A DNA stretch of 64,000 bases from an uncultured Gammaproteobacteria bacterium (GCA_913060975.1 CAJXVC010000007.1:1-64000); one strand, 5' to 3'; positions 38,052-46,722 are shown, counted from the stretch's first letter. The notes: generated from the sequence alone by a model not told the origin. Numbers and translations: made by a program.

Positions 38052-40058
38052 CTAAACCCCGTCCGACGCCATAATGACGAGCGATTCGAATACGTAGTCT
38101 CCGGGCACTTGACCGGGATCAATACGGATTCGCCGGTAAAAGCGATCTTCAGGGAGAGCTGCCCAGACCTGATTCAGGCCAGTTTCGAGGTTGATAGTCG
38201 TTTTCTGGGCTTCGGTGAATTCACCGCGCGGATCTTCGGCATAGTAAATCTCCATCGTGGTGGGCTCCGGGCTGTATACGGTGATATGTACGCTCTGATT
38301 CTCTGGTTGGCGGAGTGTTTCAGGCGGGAGCAGCAGGAGTGAAAAATAAGGATCGAGGCCGTCAGCTGTCACCCGCAGGCCATTGTCTTCAGAGCTGAAT
38401 CCGGCGATGCTATTGTCGAGGCTGAACGCAGCGATGCCATTCTTTTCTATGGAGAATACTTCAGTCTCGGGATTTGCAGTAAGTAGATTGGAGTTGATGT
38501 AACTGATTTCACTATTGATGGCGACTGTGTTGCTAATTGCACGATGTGAGTCCTGCAACAAATTGCCACCTGCCAAGAATTGCGAGTCATGCTGTACGCC
38601 GATCAACTCCAGAATTGTTGGTGCTACATCCATCGGTGAAGCAAGCGTATCGATGCTACCCTTTATCTCGCTATTCAGTGCAATGAATAGCCGCTTGCGT
38701 TCATAGCCTTCAGGGAACAGACCGAAGGCGTTGTTCCGCATGGCGAGATGATCCGACATCAGCACTACTAATGTGTCAGCGAACGCGGGATGCTGTTCGA
38801 GCGAATCGATAAAATTGCCAATCAGATAATCGGTGCAATGCACCGAGTGTAATATGGAATTATCTATCGTTGGATAAGCGGGGCAGGAGGCGGAAGGCTC
38901 ACCATTGGGATGATGGGTGTCGACAGTCAGCAGGGTGAGATTAAAAGGTGAAGCACTGGCCGACAGAGTGTCGAACTCCTTCAATGCTATGGCAAACAGT
39001 GAGTCATCGTACAATCCCCAGCCATTGACGTAATCCGGGTCGGGTAGTTGTGCAAGTAACTCTTCACGGCCCAGTATGCGATCGAATTGGTGGCTTTTGA
39101 AAAAACGCCCTTTGCCAGCAAAATTGAGCGAAGCTCCTCCCATGAAAGTTTGCCGATAGTCAGCGCGGGCGAGTATGTCGCCCAGACAGTCCGTTTCATT
39201 GAGCAAGGAAGAGAACAAGGCGGTGTTGCCGCTAATGCTTGTTTCCTGAAGCAAGGGCGTTCCGCAACTGGTAGCGATCAATCCACCGACTGTCCATTCG
39301 CTGCCGCTGACCTGACGCATGTTAGTCAGAGTCAGGCCGTTGGCTGCAAATCGATTGAGGTTCGGCGTCAGGCCAGGAAAAACCGACTCATCGGTATAAA
39401 CCGAATCAACACCTTCCATGTAGATTACCAACAAATTTTTACCCGCTATTGCGGTACTGCCACGCTGCAATGCCTCCGGATTAAGGCCGGTACGTTGCCA
39501 ATCAATTTGATCGACAGAGCTGACTGCATTGAAGCCAAACATGCCAGCCGAGAAAGCCGATGCGAGTCGAACGTCAGGGTTAATCAGCAGTGCCAGCACG
39601 ACGAATGCAAATGCAAGGTGATTGCGCGACTGCGAGTGTTGAGTGCGTTGACAGCCCAACTGATAGCCGCTGATTAGCAGGAGCCCACTCCACACAGTAT
39701 AAAACAGGGTAAGCGGCCAGTAGGCGCCCCAGGTTTCTGTGAGTGAGGCGAAATTGAAGTGGAAGAAGAACTGTTGATTGAGGCCGGTGCCCTGCAAATA
39801 AAAACTGACGAAATTTGCAAATAAATAATTAGCAAACAACCACAATAGAAACAACGGTAACAGTAGTGCAGCGGGCGTGTGTTTTAGCCGCGGTAGATAA
39901 TAGGCAAAGCAAAGGGCTATTATCAGAGAAGTCGCAATAGTGGCGAGTAAATCGAAAGCCAGAGGTTGTAGCGTCAGGAGCATGACCAACAGCAGCGGCA
40001 ATGCGATCAGAGCTACAAGAACAATTTGCCAGCTGCGCCTTTTTGCCTGAGTGGGCAT
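38052..40058 (-). CDS. LtaS/OpgB-like membrane phosphoglycerol transferase
   Basis: The 668-residue protein has an N-terminal membrane part of about five helices (to residue 190) and a periplasmic sulfatase-fold domain. Metal and catalytic motifs are visible: VIYMEGVDSVYTDESVFPGL (glutamate ligand), SGSEWTVGGLIATSCG (catalytic threonine), TVDTHHPNG and VVLMSDHLAMRN (later ligands). This fits the phosphoglycerol/phosphoethanolamine transferase group that includes LtaS and OpgB. In Gram-negatives such enzymes modify osmoregulated periplasmic glucans or other envelope glycans. The C-terminal 130 residues look like an added beta-rich domain. Acceptor is unknown. Confidence 0.82.
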   Translation of the reverse strand: MPTQAKRRSWQIVLVALIALPLLLVMLLTLQPLAFDLLATIATSLIIALCFAYYLPRLKHTPAALLLPLFLLWLFANYLFANFVSFYLQGTGLNQQFFFHFNFASLTETWGAYWPLTLFYTVWSGLLLISGYQLGCQRTQHSQSRNHLAFAFVVLALLINPDVRLASAFSAGMFGFNAVSSVDQIDWQRTGLNPEALQRGSTAIAGKNLLVIYMEGVDSVYTDESVFPGLTPNLNRFAANGLTLTNMRQVSGSEWTVGGLIATSCGTPLLQETSISGNTALFSSLLNETDCLGDILARADYRQTFMGGASLNFAGKGRFFKSHQFDRILGREELLAQLPDPDYVNGWGLYDDSLFAIALKEFDTLSASASPFNLTLLTVDTHHPNGEPSASCPAYPTIDNSILHSVHCTDYLIGNFIDSLEQHPAFADTLVVLMSDHLAMRNNAFGLFPEGYERKRLFIALNSEIKGSIDTLASPMDVAPTILELIGVQHDSQFLAGGNLLQDSHRAISNTVAINSEISYINSNLLTANPETEVFSIEKNGIAAFSLDNSIAGFSSEDNGLRVTADGLDPYFSLLLLPPETLRQPENQSVHITVYSPEPTTMEIYYAEDPRGEFTEAQKTTINLETGLNQVWAALPEDRFYRRIRIDPGQVPGDYVFESLVIMASDGV

Positions 40059-40232
40059 CGGTTATCGAGTCTCCATTGCATCAAATCGAACTGAGCTGCT
40101 GCTAACAAAGCTTCAGCTTGTGCCTGTCTACTTCAACAACATCAGGGTTGCGAATCAGTATACTGATGTACTTGACGGGAAGCTGCGCCAGATTGTGACA
40201 GATGGATGTCTGAATGTTAATAAAGCGGGGCC

Positions 40233-40406
40233 GATTTCCGGCAAGTTCGTGAAATTGGCCTCTCAGTGAAGAGCTATATGGCGCTGCAGCCTTTGCCAGT
40301 TGAAGGCCGGCTTTCTGAGTACGCCTGTCATGAAGGCAATTACGCATTGTCGGGCATCTTGGCGGGTGCCCGACGTGAAGAAGTTCGCGCCGGGCAGTCA
40401 CAGTGA
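40233..40406 (+). pseudogene. Remnant of a CHEGN-type exported-protein gene
   Basis: In one frame the sequence reads MALQPLPVEGRLSEYACHEG followed by NYALSGILAGARREEVRAGQ and a TGA. The CHEGN/GILAG pattern matches the C-terminus of the intact 339-residue protein at 44616-45635 (YEYACHEGNHGLIGILAGWR). An upstream stop and no remaining N-terminal part show that only the last 50 or so codons survive. It is a decayed relative, not a translated gene. The surrounding 380 bases contain no other coding signal. Confidence 0.75.
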
Positions 40407-40436
40407 ACGAGCGGAGTTGCCCGCCGCCAGAAATAC

Positions 40437-40946
40437 CTATCCGAGATAACCGTGCTGAGCCAGTTGCACGGAAATACCATCGGGGTCATTGAAGTAAAGT
40501 TGGTCGCCACCGCTGGTGCGATTGGCCGGGTCGCGGTTGATGCGCGCTTCAATACCATGGTCGGCAAGTTTGGCGGCCAGGGCATCCGCATCGTAGTTTT
40601 CTACACCAATACACAAGTGGTGCATGCTGCCTGGATTGGCAAACTCATACAGACCGAGGAAGCTTTCGTCGCCCAGCCCCATGTTCAGGCCGCCGTTGCC
40701 CGGCCGGCTGATAATCTCCATGCCTAACACGCGCGAGTAAAAATCAGCTGATCGATTGACGTCACTGACCGACAATGAGACATGATTCATAGAGCGACCG
40801 GTTGTCGCTGGTGTAGCCGATTGTGCCTGTGCCGGTTGTGCTATGGTCAGTGCGCTGGTGGCAGCCAAGAGTGAGCCAATAAGTTCCCGGCGTGATATTT
40901 TCTTCGCTTCAAACTGGTCTAGCAGGGCGTCGATAGTTGCAGTCAT
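40437..40946 (-). CDS. VOC/glyoxalase-fold protein with signal-like N-terminus
   Basis: A 169-residue vicinal-oxygen-chelate protein: MNHVSLSVSDVNRSADFYSRVLGM (first metal-His strand), GLYEFANPGSMHHLCIGVEN, and YFNDPDGISVQLAQHGYLG (last metal-Glu/Gln region). The first 40 residues hold a twin-arginine-like KISRREL followed by a hydrophobic, alanine-rich stretch, so Tat export is likely. ATG 40946 has AAGGAA 7 bases upstream and is preferred over 40970. VOC enzymes include glyoxalases and ring-cleavage dioxygenases; the reaction cannot be chosen here. Its stop borders the gene remnant. Confidence 0.82.
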   Translation of the reverse strand: MTATIDALLDQFEAKKISRRELIGSLLAATSALTIAQPAQAQSATPATTGRSMNHVSLSVSDVNRSADFYSRVLGMEIISRPGNGGLNMGLGDESFLGLYEFANPGSMHHLCIGVENYDADALAAKLADHGIEARINRDPANRTSGGDQLYFNDPDGISVQLAQHGYLG

Positions 40947-41163
40947 GGTGTGTTCCTTTACTTTGTTCATTGTTATTTGTTATTTGCACTGCCGGCTAAT
41001 GTAGCACAATCGTTTTTACAAAGGCCGTATAATCCAGGCAGCGCAGGATCAGGCAACCGCCAGAGCAGCGCGAAATATTGCGAAGCACTGGGAAGTGATG
41101 CAAAGCATTGAGAAATATTGCGCGGTATTAGGCGGCACTAATTAAAAGTTGAGTGAGCAAGGT

Positions 41164-41610
41164 ATGACAGAGTTCAAGTTACATCCCCAGCTGGCGCAAG
41201 ATTGTCTGTTAATCAAAGACCTGAAACTGTCACGGTTATTGCTAATGAACAACAGTGACTTTCCCTGGTGTATTTTAGTACCCAGACGTGTAGCACTCAC
41301 TGAGCTGCATGACTTGACTGAAGCCGATCAAGTGCAGTTTCTGCATGAGTCGAGCAGCGTATGTCGGGCCATGCAGAATGTGTTTGCGTCGGAGAACCAC
41401 AACGACCAAACGGACAAGAGCGCCGGGCAATGCGGCAAGATGAATATCGCCTCGCTTGGCAACATCGTGCCTCAGTTACATGTGCATCATGTGCTGCGTT
41501 ATCCCCATGATGCGGCGTGGCCGAAACCCGTGTGGGGCTTCGCTCCAGCCACGCCGTATGCAGAGGAGCACGGACAGCTACTGTGTGAAAAACTGGCGTC
41601 GGTTATTTAG
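41164..41610 (+). CDS. HIT-family hydrolase/transferase
   Basis: The 148-residue product has a histidine-triad motif, QLHVHHVLR near residue 108 (HxHxHxx type), with CGKMNIASLGNIVPQLHVHH before it and WCILVPRRVALTELHDL as the usual beta-strand partner. HIT proteins hydrolyse or transfer nucleoside phosphate conjugates such as Ap4A or adenylated amines. The ATG at 41164 is used; a TTG five codons upstream is possible. Its last 33 bases overlap the end of the DUF4173 gene on the other strand, so the two are convergent and tail-to-tail. Confidence 0.85.
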   Translation: MTEFKLHPQLAQDCLLIKDLKLSRLLLMNNSDFPWCILVPRRVALTELHDLTEADQVQFLHESSSVCRAMQNVFASENHNDQTDKSAGQCGKMNIASLGNIVPQLHVHHVLRYPHDAAWPKPVWGFAPATPYAEEHGQLLCEKLASVI

Positions 41611-43110
41611 GCAACTATTGTCTATCGCCGTCAGCAGCGGTAATGCCTTTTGTGTGTGTTGTACTGCGGCAGCCGTACTTGCGTTATGCCAGCGCCAGTC
41701 ATCAAGCTGTACATTTGAGCGACTATTGTTACCCTGCCAGCGCGTCATTGCATGCCCAGCTATTTGGCAGCGAGCAGACCCGGGCAACGCTTCAATCTGC
41801 TGTATCAGAATCGGAGCGGCATCGCTTCCCAACGTGAGCAGATACATCACATCCAGCTCCGCGCCGTCTGTCAGGGTTCTGTCGATATTGATTTTGGCTA
41901 CCATGGCGGCGGGATTACTCAGAGCAAAAAGAATAGCGATCGCAATTGCGCTCAGAGTCAAACCAGCCGCGAAATCCCTTTTGCGATCACGCAGCAGGGT
42001 ATAAGCAAATATCAGTAACCCAAGCGCGATCCACGCCATCGCCCAGACTGCGGTCAGCCGATCCAGGCTCAATCCGAATGCATCTACGTAAAGCAACATA
42101 CGTTGGCCGGCAGAGAGCAACATGATCAATACACAGGCGATCATCAACCCTGCCAGAGGTCGAAACACGCGGCGATTACAATTGGTTTGCGCAACGGTAG
42201 TGAGCAGGGCCAATGTGAGTCCGGCGATGGCCAACAATTCAAAAAACCCGCGTCTTGCATAGTCGGCCAGGGTCAAACCCGCCGTGGCTTCGATGGTGTC
42301 CTGGCCACCGAACAGATAGCTTATCTGCAAACTGACAAAGACCATAAACAACAAAAGAATGAGGCCAAGAATGGTCGCGGTATCTTCGGTGCCAAGGTCG
42401 AAGAACTGGCGTTTTTGGCGATTGACCAGAAAATGTTTTTCACTGACACCGGCAAGCAGTCCAGTGGCCACCCAGCCAAAAACCAGCATTATCAGCAAGT
42501 GATCGATGGTGTCGGTCGAAAAAAGTTGCATGGCGTTCTGCAGGTATTGATCGAACACGGCATCAGCAGATGCGAACAGCAGGGAAAAAATCACCAGTAC
42601 CGGAAGTGCCAAAACGAAGCCGCGTGCGGCAGCTCTCAGTCTTGGGTCCAGCAGGCTGGCGCCAACCTCGATTTTGCAAAGCACACTGAATGTGGCAAGC
42701 AGGCATTGTTTGGGCAGGCGGCCAAGCGCGACAAATTGGTCTGAGATATCAATGTCACGTAGAGACTGGCCATTCTTCTGCATGATGACCATGGTTGCGG
42801 TGGCCAGCATGACGCCCAGCATCGCCATGATCACCGGAACTGAAGTACGAAAGCTCATGAGCAGGGCGGCAATAAAACTGGCCAGACACCACAACCCGAG
42901 CTCACTGCGGTCAGCTGCCCGTGTGCGTTTGGCTGTCCAGAAAGCGGCCAGCCCGCAAAGCCCTATCCAGATAGCAAAACCCGGACCCAAGGGGCCATTT
43001 GCCACCCAAAGCCGGTCCGCGAGAAAGCCGAGTAACATGCCTGTCAACAGAACTGAGTTCGGCATACGCAGCGGTTTGATGTCTTTACCAGTTTTGGTTG
43101 CAGTGATCAT
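41578..43110 (-). CDS. DUF4173 multi-spanning membrane protein
   Basis: This 510-residue integral membrane protein has about 12 hydrophobic segments and matches the DUF4173 pattern, with YARRGFFELLAIAGLTLALL near residue 285 and FRPLAGLMIACVLIMLLSAG after it. No enzymatic residues are apparent. GGAGACC lies 8 bases before the ATG. A 17-base palindrome identical in its first 14 bases to one upstream of the membrane-protein/winged-helix operon lies 63 bases before its start. Control by that regulator is therefore likely. Its 3' end overlaps the HIT gene by 33 bases. Confidence 0.85.
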   Translation of the reverse strand: MITATKTGKDIKPLRMPNSVLLTGMLLGFLADRLWVANGPLGPGFAIWIGLCGLAAFWTAKRTRAADRSELGLWCLASFIAALLMSFRTSVPVIMAMLGVMLATATMVIMQKNGQSLRDIDISDQFVALGRLPKQCLLATFSVLCKIEVGASLLDPRLRAAARGFVLALPVLVIFSLLFASADAVFDQYLQNAMQLFSTDTIDHLLIMLVFGWVATGLLAGVSEKHFLVNRQKRQFFDLGTEDTATILGLILLLFMVFVSLQISYLFGGQDTIEATAGLTLADYARRGFFELLAIAGLTLALLTTVAQTNCNRRVFRPLAGLMIACVLIMLLSAGQRMLLYVDAFGLSLDRLTAVWAMAWIALGLLIFAYTLLRDRKRDFAAGLTLSAIAIAILFALSNPAAMVAKINIDRTLTDGAELDVMYLLTLGSDAAPILIQQIEALPGSARCQIAGHAMTRWQGNNSRSNVQLDDWRWHNASTAAAVQHTQKALPLLTAIDNSCLNNRRQFFTQ

Positions 43111-43178
43111 TGTGCAGGTCTCCAGCAGTTGTCGTCTTGGGGTTTGTTAGCTTGTTGTTCATTAAATATCCATTAAGT

Positions 43179-43195
43179 ACTTTGCATTGCAAAGT
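43179..43195. promoter_or_regulatory. 17-base palindromic operator, upstream of DUF4173
   Basis: ACTTTGCA-T-TGCAAAGT is a perfect palindrome with 8-base arms. It lies between the winged-helix gene stop and the DUF4173 start. Together with five preceding bases (TTAAGT) it shares 14 identical bases with the operator at 44241-44254. Confidence 0.65.
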
Positions 43196-43210
43196 GACTA
43201 GCCAAATTTT

Positions 43211-43612
43211 TTAGCGGGTTGTTTTCATCGCCTTGATTAGCGCTTCCATGTGCGCGATATAACTCTTGAGAGCTTTGCGTCCAGTAGCGGTTAACGTGTA
43301 CTCAGTGCGCGGCACTCTGCCGTCAAACTGTTTCTTGCAGCTGACATAGCCTGCATCTTCGAGCTTGCGTGCGTGGGAACTTAGATTGCCATCGGAGACT
43401 TGCAGCGCGATTTTCAGATCGTTGAATGTCATCTTCCTGTTGGCGGCCAGTGCACTGACGATTGCCAGACGCGTGCGCTCATGAATCAGGTTGTCGAAGC
43501 CAGAAACAGTTTCCGGGTTGGATGCGATAGACGCCAAGCTCGTCTTGCCTCGAGTCGCTTTGTCAGGGGTGCTGTTGCGTTGTTGCCCGGTAGCTCGGGA
43601 TCTAGCCGCCAT
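43211..43612 (-). CDS. Winged-helix regulator (HTH_34-like)
   Basis: The 133-residue protein has a winged helix-turn-helix with LDNLIHERTRLAIVSALAAN, KMTFNDLKIALQVSDGNLSSHARKLEDAGYV and TEYTLTATGRKALKSYIAH, a pattern I associate with PF13601 (HTH_34). The N-terminal 35 residues are basic and disordered (TGQQRNSTPDKATRGKTS). GGAGAG lies 8 bases before its ATG, which overlaps the stop of the membrane-protein gene upstream (43602-43612), showing a two-gene operon. Two matching palindromes near it and DUF4173 define its likely targets. Confidence 0.82.
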   Translation of the reverse strand: MAARSRATGQQRNSTPDKATRGKTSLASIASNPETVSGFDNLIHERTRLAIVSALAANRKMTFNDLKIALQVSDGNLSSHARKLEDAGYVSCKKQFDGRVPRTEYTLTATGRKALKSYIAHMEALIKAMKTTR

Positions 43613-44216
43613 AGTCTCTCCAGATTAAATAGCCAAACAGGCAATGCAGCAGGGCAAAGCTGACGCCCATCGTCAGGGTTGCTGGTATGCCGGTAACCAG
43701 TATCGCCGCGCTGATGAGGATAAACAGCGCGCCCATGATTGGAATAGCGGCAACGGAATAAGCCCCGGCAGTCATTACTGCAGCGCCATAAATACCAAGC
43801 CAAATACCCGGCAAGCGCTGTATGTCATCAGTCAGATAGCTGTTCAAGGTCAACAGGCCGCCGACTGTCATGGCCGGCGCAAAGGCGAGCAGTAATTTTT
43901 TGCCATTGCTGGACCACAAAGAACTGCCTTGCTGCTTGGCCTTTAATGCCGTAAGTAACAGGATTAGTGGTGCGGCCAGGGCGAGTTCCAGCATCCAGAC
44001 CAAAAGCCAACGTTCCAGTGTTGGTTGTTGTTGCGCAATCCAGGTGGCCGCGAAGGCAGACAATCCAGCTACTATGTAGCCTGCACCGGAGACTCCGGTA
44101 AATGCAGTCGCACTTTCCATGGACGAGCGGATGAATGCCAGATTGTCCTCGGCTTTACGATACAGTGCCGGGGTTTCCTGAGAAGAGGATTGCCGTAGTT
44201 CCTCAGATGGTTCCAT
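43602..44216 (-). CDS. Five-helix membrane protein, operon partner of the regulator
   Basis: A 204-residue integral membrane protein with about five to six hydrophobic segments (for example FTGVSGAGYIVAGLSAFAAT, LVWMLELALAAPLILLLTAL, LLLAFAPAMTVGGLLTL and ALFILISAAILVTGIPATL). No domain name is recognised. Translational coupling to the winged-helix gene and the operator 31 bases upstream suggest that it is a sensor or a regulated envelope protein. A proline/serine-rich, polar N-terminus precedes the first helix. Confidence 0.7.
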   Translation of the reverse strand: MEPSEELRQSSSQETPALYRKAEDNLAFIRSSMESATAFTGVSGAGYIVAGLSAFAATWIAQQQPTLERWLLVWMLELALAAPLILLLTALKAKQQGSSLWSSNGKKLLLAFAPAMTVGGLLTLNSYLTDDIQRLPGIWLGIYGAAVMTAGAYSVAAIPIMGALFILISAAILVTGIPATLTMGVSFALLHCLFGYLIWRDYGG

Positions 44217-44246
44217 GCTTGAGTTGCCAGTATATAGTCGTTAAGT

Positions 44247-44262
44247 ACTTTGCAATACAAAG
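44247..44262. promoter_or_regulatory. Matching operator upstream of the regulator operon
   Basis: ACTTTGCAATACAAAG lies 31 bases before the ATG at 44216 and repeats the palindrome at 43179 with two changes. Both are preceded by TTAAGT. The two sites flank the regulator operon and mark two promoters on the same strand. Confidence 0.6.
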
Positions 44263-44450
44263 GGGGTTGTCGGCAGTATACAAAAACTCTAATGGCTTGC
44301 CAAAGAATAAATCAACGGGCTGACATACTGTCATTGCGATCAGAGTGAGGATTGGCCGTACTGCTGTGGTTTAGCCTTTGGCTACTAGTTGCTTGAATGC
44401 GGGGAAGGTCCAGCAAAGGCTAGCTATGGAAGCGGAGGTTTGGCAGAGCA

Positions 44451-44508
44451 GGTAAGAAAGAGGGAGTTAAGAAAGAGGACGTTAAGAAAGGGGCGTTAAG
44501 AAAGGAGA
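44451..44508. repeat. Purine-rich tandem repeat (14-15-base units)
   Basis: Four units based on GTTAAGAAAGRGG (lengths 15, 15, 14, 14) follow the regulator operon. The period is not a multiple of three, so it is non-coding. A minus-strand open frame of FLT/FLN repeats here is therefore a shadow. A different purine-rich repeat sits beyond the next gene (45929). Confidence 0.85.
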
Positions 44509-44615
44509 GATGCAAAAAGAGTGCGAAGAAATAGCGAAGTAAGAATCGAGAGTTGAAAAAGTAGTTAGGTTTGGTCCGGAGCACACATTCGTGGGTTCCG
44601 GACCATAGCCGTGAG

Positions 44616-45635
44616 TTAGAAATCCTCGTCACTGGCGGTGAGCTCGGTGTCAGTGTTGGAGTCGATCGGCGTACCATCGCCATTCATGCCCATGGCTTCA
44701 TAGCGTCGCCAGCCTGCAAGTATGCCGATTAAACCATGATTGCCTTCGTGACAGGCGTACTCATAGATTGGATCTTCAATCTGCCGCAAGGGAAACTTCG
44801 CCGACCAACTGGCATCCCATGAGCGAGGATCGTCGATCGTGAAATCATATTCCAGAGTACGTGAACCGATGCGTCTGATCCGTTCCTCGACTACGGCATC
44901 ACTGGACAGCCCGCGGGGATTGTCGTCATAGAAAAAATGCTGAGTCTTGATAATCAGCGTGTCACCATCCCATGAGGCAATTGAATCACCGTCCCAGCGC
45001 CGAATATTGCGCGTCTGATGCTCGCTTGCAAATGGAATGATGCGTGCCCGGTGCACCATCTCGTTAAGAATCATGACGTAATCATCAGTCTGTACGATCT
45101 GAATATTGTTGTTGTAGGAGCCCGGCACCAGCGGTGGTCCCGCGCCATTGCTGCGCAAGCAGCGATCGGCGAGGGTTCTGCCTTCAGGACCAATACTGAG
45201 TCGGCGGTCATCGGCGCGCATCTGGGCCCGCTCCCGGCCAGCAGCGTTAAGCGAGGGTACGCGCCCATTGGGCGGATCGTAGACCAGGGATGTACGATAG
45301 TCGGCGATTGTGTCAGAGCCACGTTCGTACCAGAATTCGTTATACGAGATCACCCCCGGTGGATAGCCTGCGCCGCCAACCGAATCGATAATCAGGTCGC
45401 GATTCTGGCGGCGGTTCTCAAAGGCGGCCCATTCCTGTGCTTCCTCTTCGGTCAAGACTTCTTTGTCAGCCAGTTCGGGCGGCCGATTCAAAGGAGTAAG
45501 CGTGCGATAGGTATAGATGCCCTGTATATCAGGCGCGCCACTATGGGTACGCGGGATTTCGGGTGTTTGACCCAGTGCCGATGAGCCGGCAGTGCATAGA
45601 GTAATCGAGATTGTTGCAAGAATCTGGCGATTCAT
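44616..45635 (-). CDS. Exported protein with CHEGN C-terminal motif
   Basis: The 339-residue protein has a signal peptide (residues 1-23, ALGQ) and no domain I can name with confidence. Features are the GAPDIQGIYTYRTLTPLNRP start of the mature part (a pattern often seen in secreted proteobacterial proteins), LADRCLRSNGAGPPLVPGSYNN with a cysteine, WDGDTLIIKTQHF, and IYEYACHEGNHGLIGILAG at the C-terminus with cysteine and histidine that might bind metal. I recall many unnamed relatives in marine gammaproteobacteria. GGAGG lies 8 bases before the ATG. A decayed relative is at 40233. Tandem repeats border both ends. Confidence 0.72.
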   Translation of the reverse strand: MNRQILATISITLCTAGSSALGQTPEIPRTHSGAPDIQGIYTYRTLTPLNRPPELADKEVLTEEEAQEWAAFENRRQNRDLIIDSVGGAGYPPGVISYNEFWYERGSDTIADYRTSLVYDPPNGRVPSLNAAGRERAQMRADDRRLSIGPEGRTLADRCLRSNGAGPPLVPGSYNNNIQIVQTDDYVMILNEMVHRARIIPFASEHQTRNIRRWDGDSIASWDGDTLIIKTQHFFYDDNPRGLSSDAVVEERIRRIGSRTLEYDFTIDDPRSWDASWSAKFPLRQIEDPIYEYACHEGNHGLIGILAGWRRYEAMGMNGDGTPIDSNTDTELTASDEDF

Positions 45636-45928
45636 TGTGAACCTCCGATACTGTTATTGTTGTTTTATGTTAATTATTGTTGATGCTAAGTTCCAAAAGC
45701 ATCCTTAACAGTAGCAGAGACTGCAGTGCCTGTCATTCAAGAAGATCAGGTCGAGAAAACATGCTGGAAACACAGAATATCGAGCCGAATAAATCAGGTA
45801 TTTTCAACGTGCAATGTTGCATAAGCAATTAGGTGTTTGCTGTCGACCTGTGCGCCGGATTACTGGCAAGCAGGTTGCTGTAGTTTTTTGGGTATAAGGC
45901 ACGAGCGTTCTGATTGGCTGGTCACAAA

Positions 45929-46006
45929 CGGAAGGTGTGTAGGAAAGGTGTGTAGGGAAGGAGTATAGCTAAGGAGTGCAAGGAAGAGGTCTACGGAAGG
46001 GCGGGG
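45929..46006. repeat. 13-base purine-rich tandem repeat, six copies
   Basis: Units begin CGGAAGGTGTGTA and GGAAAGGTGTGTA and continue with increasing divergence for about 78 bases. The 13-base period would shift a reading frame, so it is non-coding. It lies in the 520-base region between the CHEGN gene and the 188-residue exported protein; the rest of that region has no gene. Confidence 0.85.
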
Positions 46007-46103
46007 CCGCGTGTTACAAAAAAGATCGTAGAATAAATAGCGTCTGATGGATCTGGCAAACTGGCGTAGTGATACTGACCTGATTACATTTCGTAAAAAC
46101 GTC

Positions 46104-46139
46104 AAGGCCGGCGTAACTGATTCTCAGTACGCCGGCCTT
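46104..46139 (-). terminator. Rho-independent terminator
   Basis: A long hairpin with 12-base outer arms (AAGGCCGGCGTA/TACGCCGGCCTT) and a second inner pairing CTGA/TCAG with a single bulge. On the minus strand it is followed by GACGTTTTTAC and lies 17 bases after the stop of the gene at 46156. Confidence 0.9.
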
Positions 46140-46155
46140 ATTGGTTGGGCTATTA

Positions 46156-46722
46156 CTAATTTTTCACTAACGTGGCAGCAGTTTCGGTACCAATCATAAC
46201 CGTCATGGAATTGCCATCCGGAATCATTCGAATAACTGAGCCGCTGTTGGAAAGTCCGCATTCGCCATTTTCATCGGTGAGAAAGACGGGTGCAAAGACA
46301 GCGGTTGTTGGTGCAAACCTGAATGTACCAGACTCAATGCCGCCATCCGGGCATGCTTCTGCGTCAACGCCGGCTGCCTGACTCATTTCCCAGGTGGCAT
46401 CTTCATTAAAAGTAAATGTAGTGCCGCCTTCGCCGCTTACCGTCCAGGTACCGAGGATGTCGCTGGTTGTGTTGCTGGACGTGGCATCAGTTGGTGACAC
46501 GTCGACCAATGTAGAGGCTTCAATTTTCATCGTCAGGGCTGCCGCATCAACTACACTCAATTGCACATAATAGACTTTACCTTCGAATATCAGTGCGGGT
46601 GAAGTGAGCACGCCTGTTGAGCTATTGAAGTTCGTCAGGGGTGGGAATATTTGCGCTTGTGCCATTGAAAACGGGATTACCAGTAGTAGTGGTAGCAATA
46701 CTCTTAAGCAGGTCTTTTTCAT
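46156..46722 (-). CDS. Exported hypothetical protein
   Basis: A 188-residue protein with a signal peptide (MKKTCLRVLLPLLLVIPFSM, cleavage near AQA) and a threonine/serine-rich mature part without recognised family. A beta-strand-rich stretch (ILGTWTVSGEGGTTFTFNED) resembles a lipocalin-like fold but only loosely. GAGGA lies 8 bases before the ATG at 46722. Two cysteines (EACPDGG and GECGLSNSG) may form a disulfide in the periplasm. It is transcribed alone and ends at a strong terminator. Confidence 0.68.
   Translation of the reverse strand: MKKTCLRVLLPLLLVIPFSMAQAQIFPPLTNFNSSTGVLTSPALIFEGKVYYVQLSVVDAAALTMKIEASTLVDVSPTDATSSNTTSDILGTWTVSGEGGTTFTFNEDATWEMSQAAGVDAEACPDGGIESGTFRFAPTTAVFAPVFLTDENGECGLSNSGSVIRMIPDGNSMTVMIGTETAATLVKN

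Noticed and set aside
44420..44683. Minus-strand frame coding repeated FLT/FLN residues
   Set aside because: It only reads the purine-rich tandem repeat and the end of the CHEGN gene; unit lengths of 14-15 bases would not preserve the frame.
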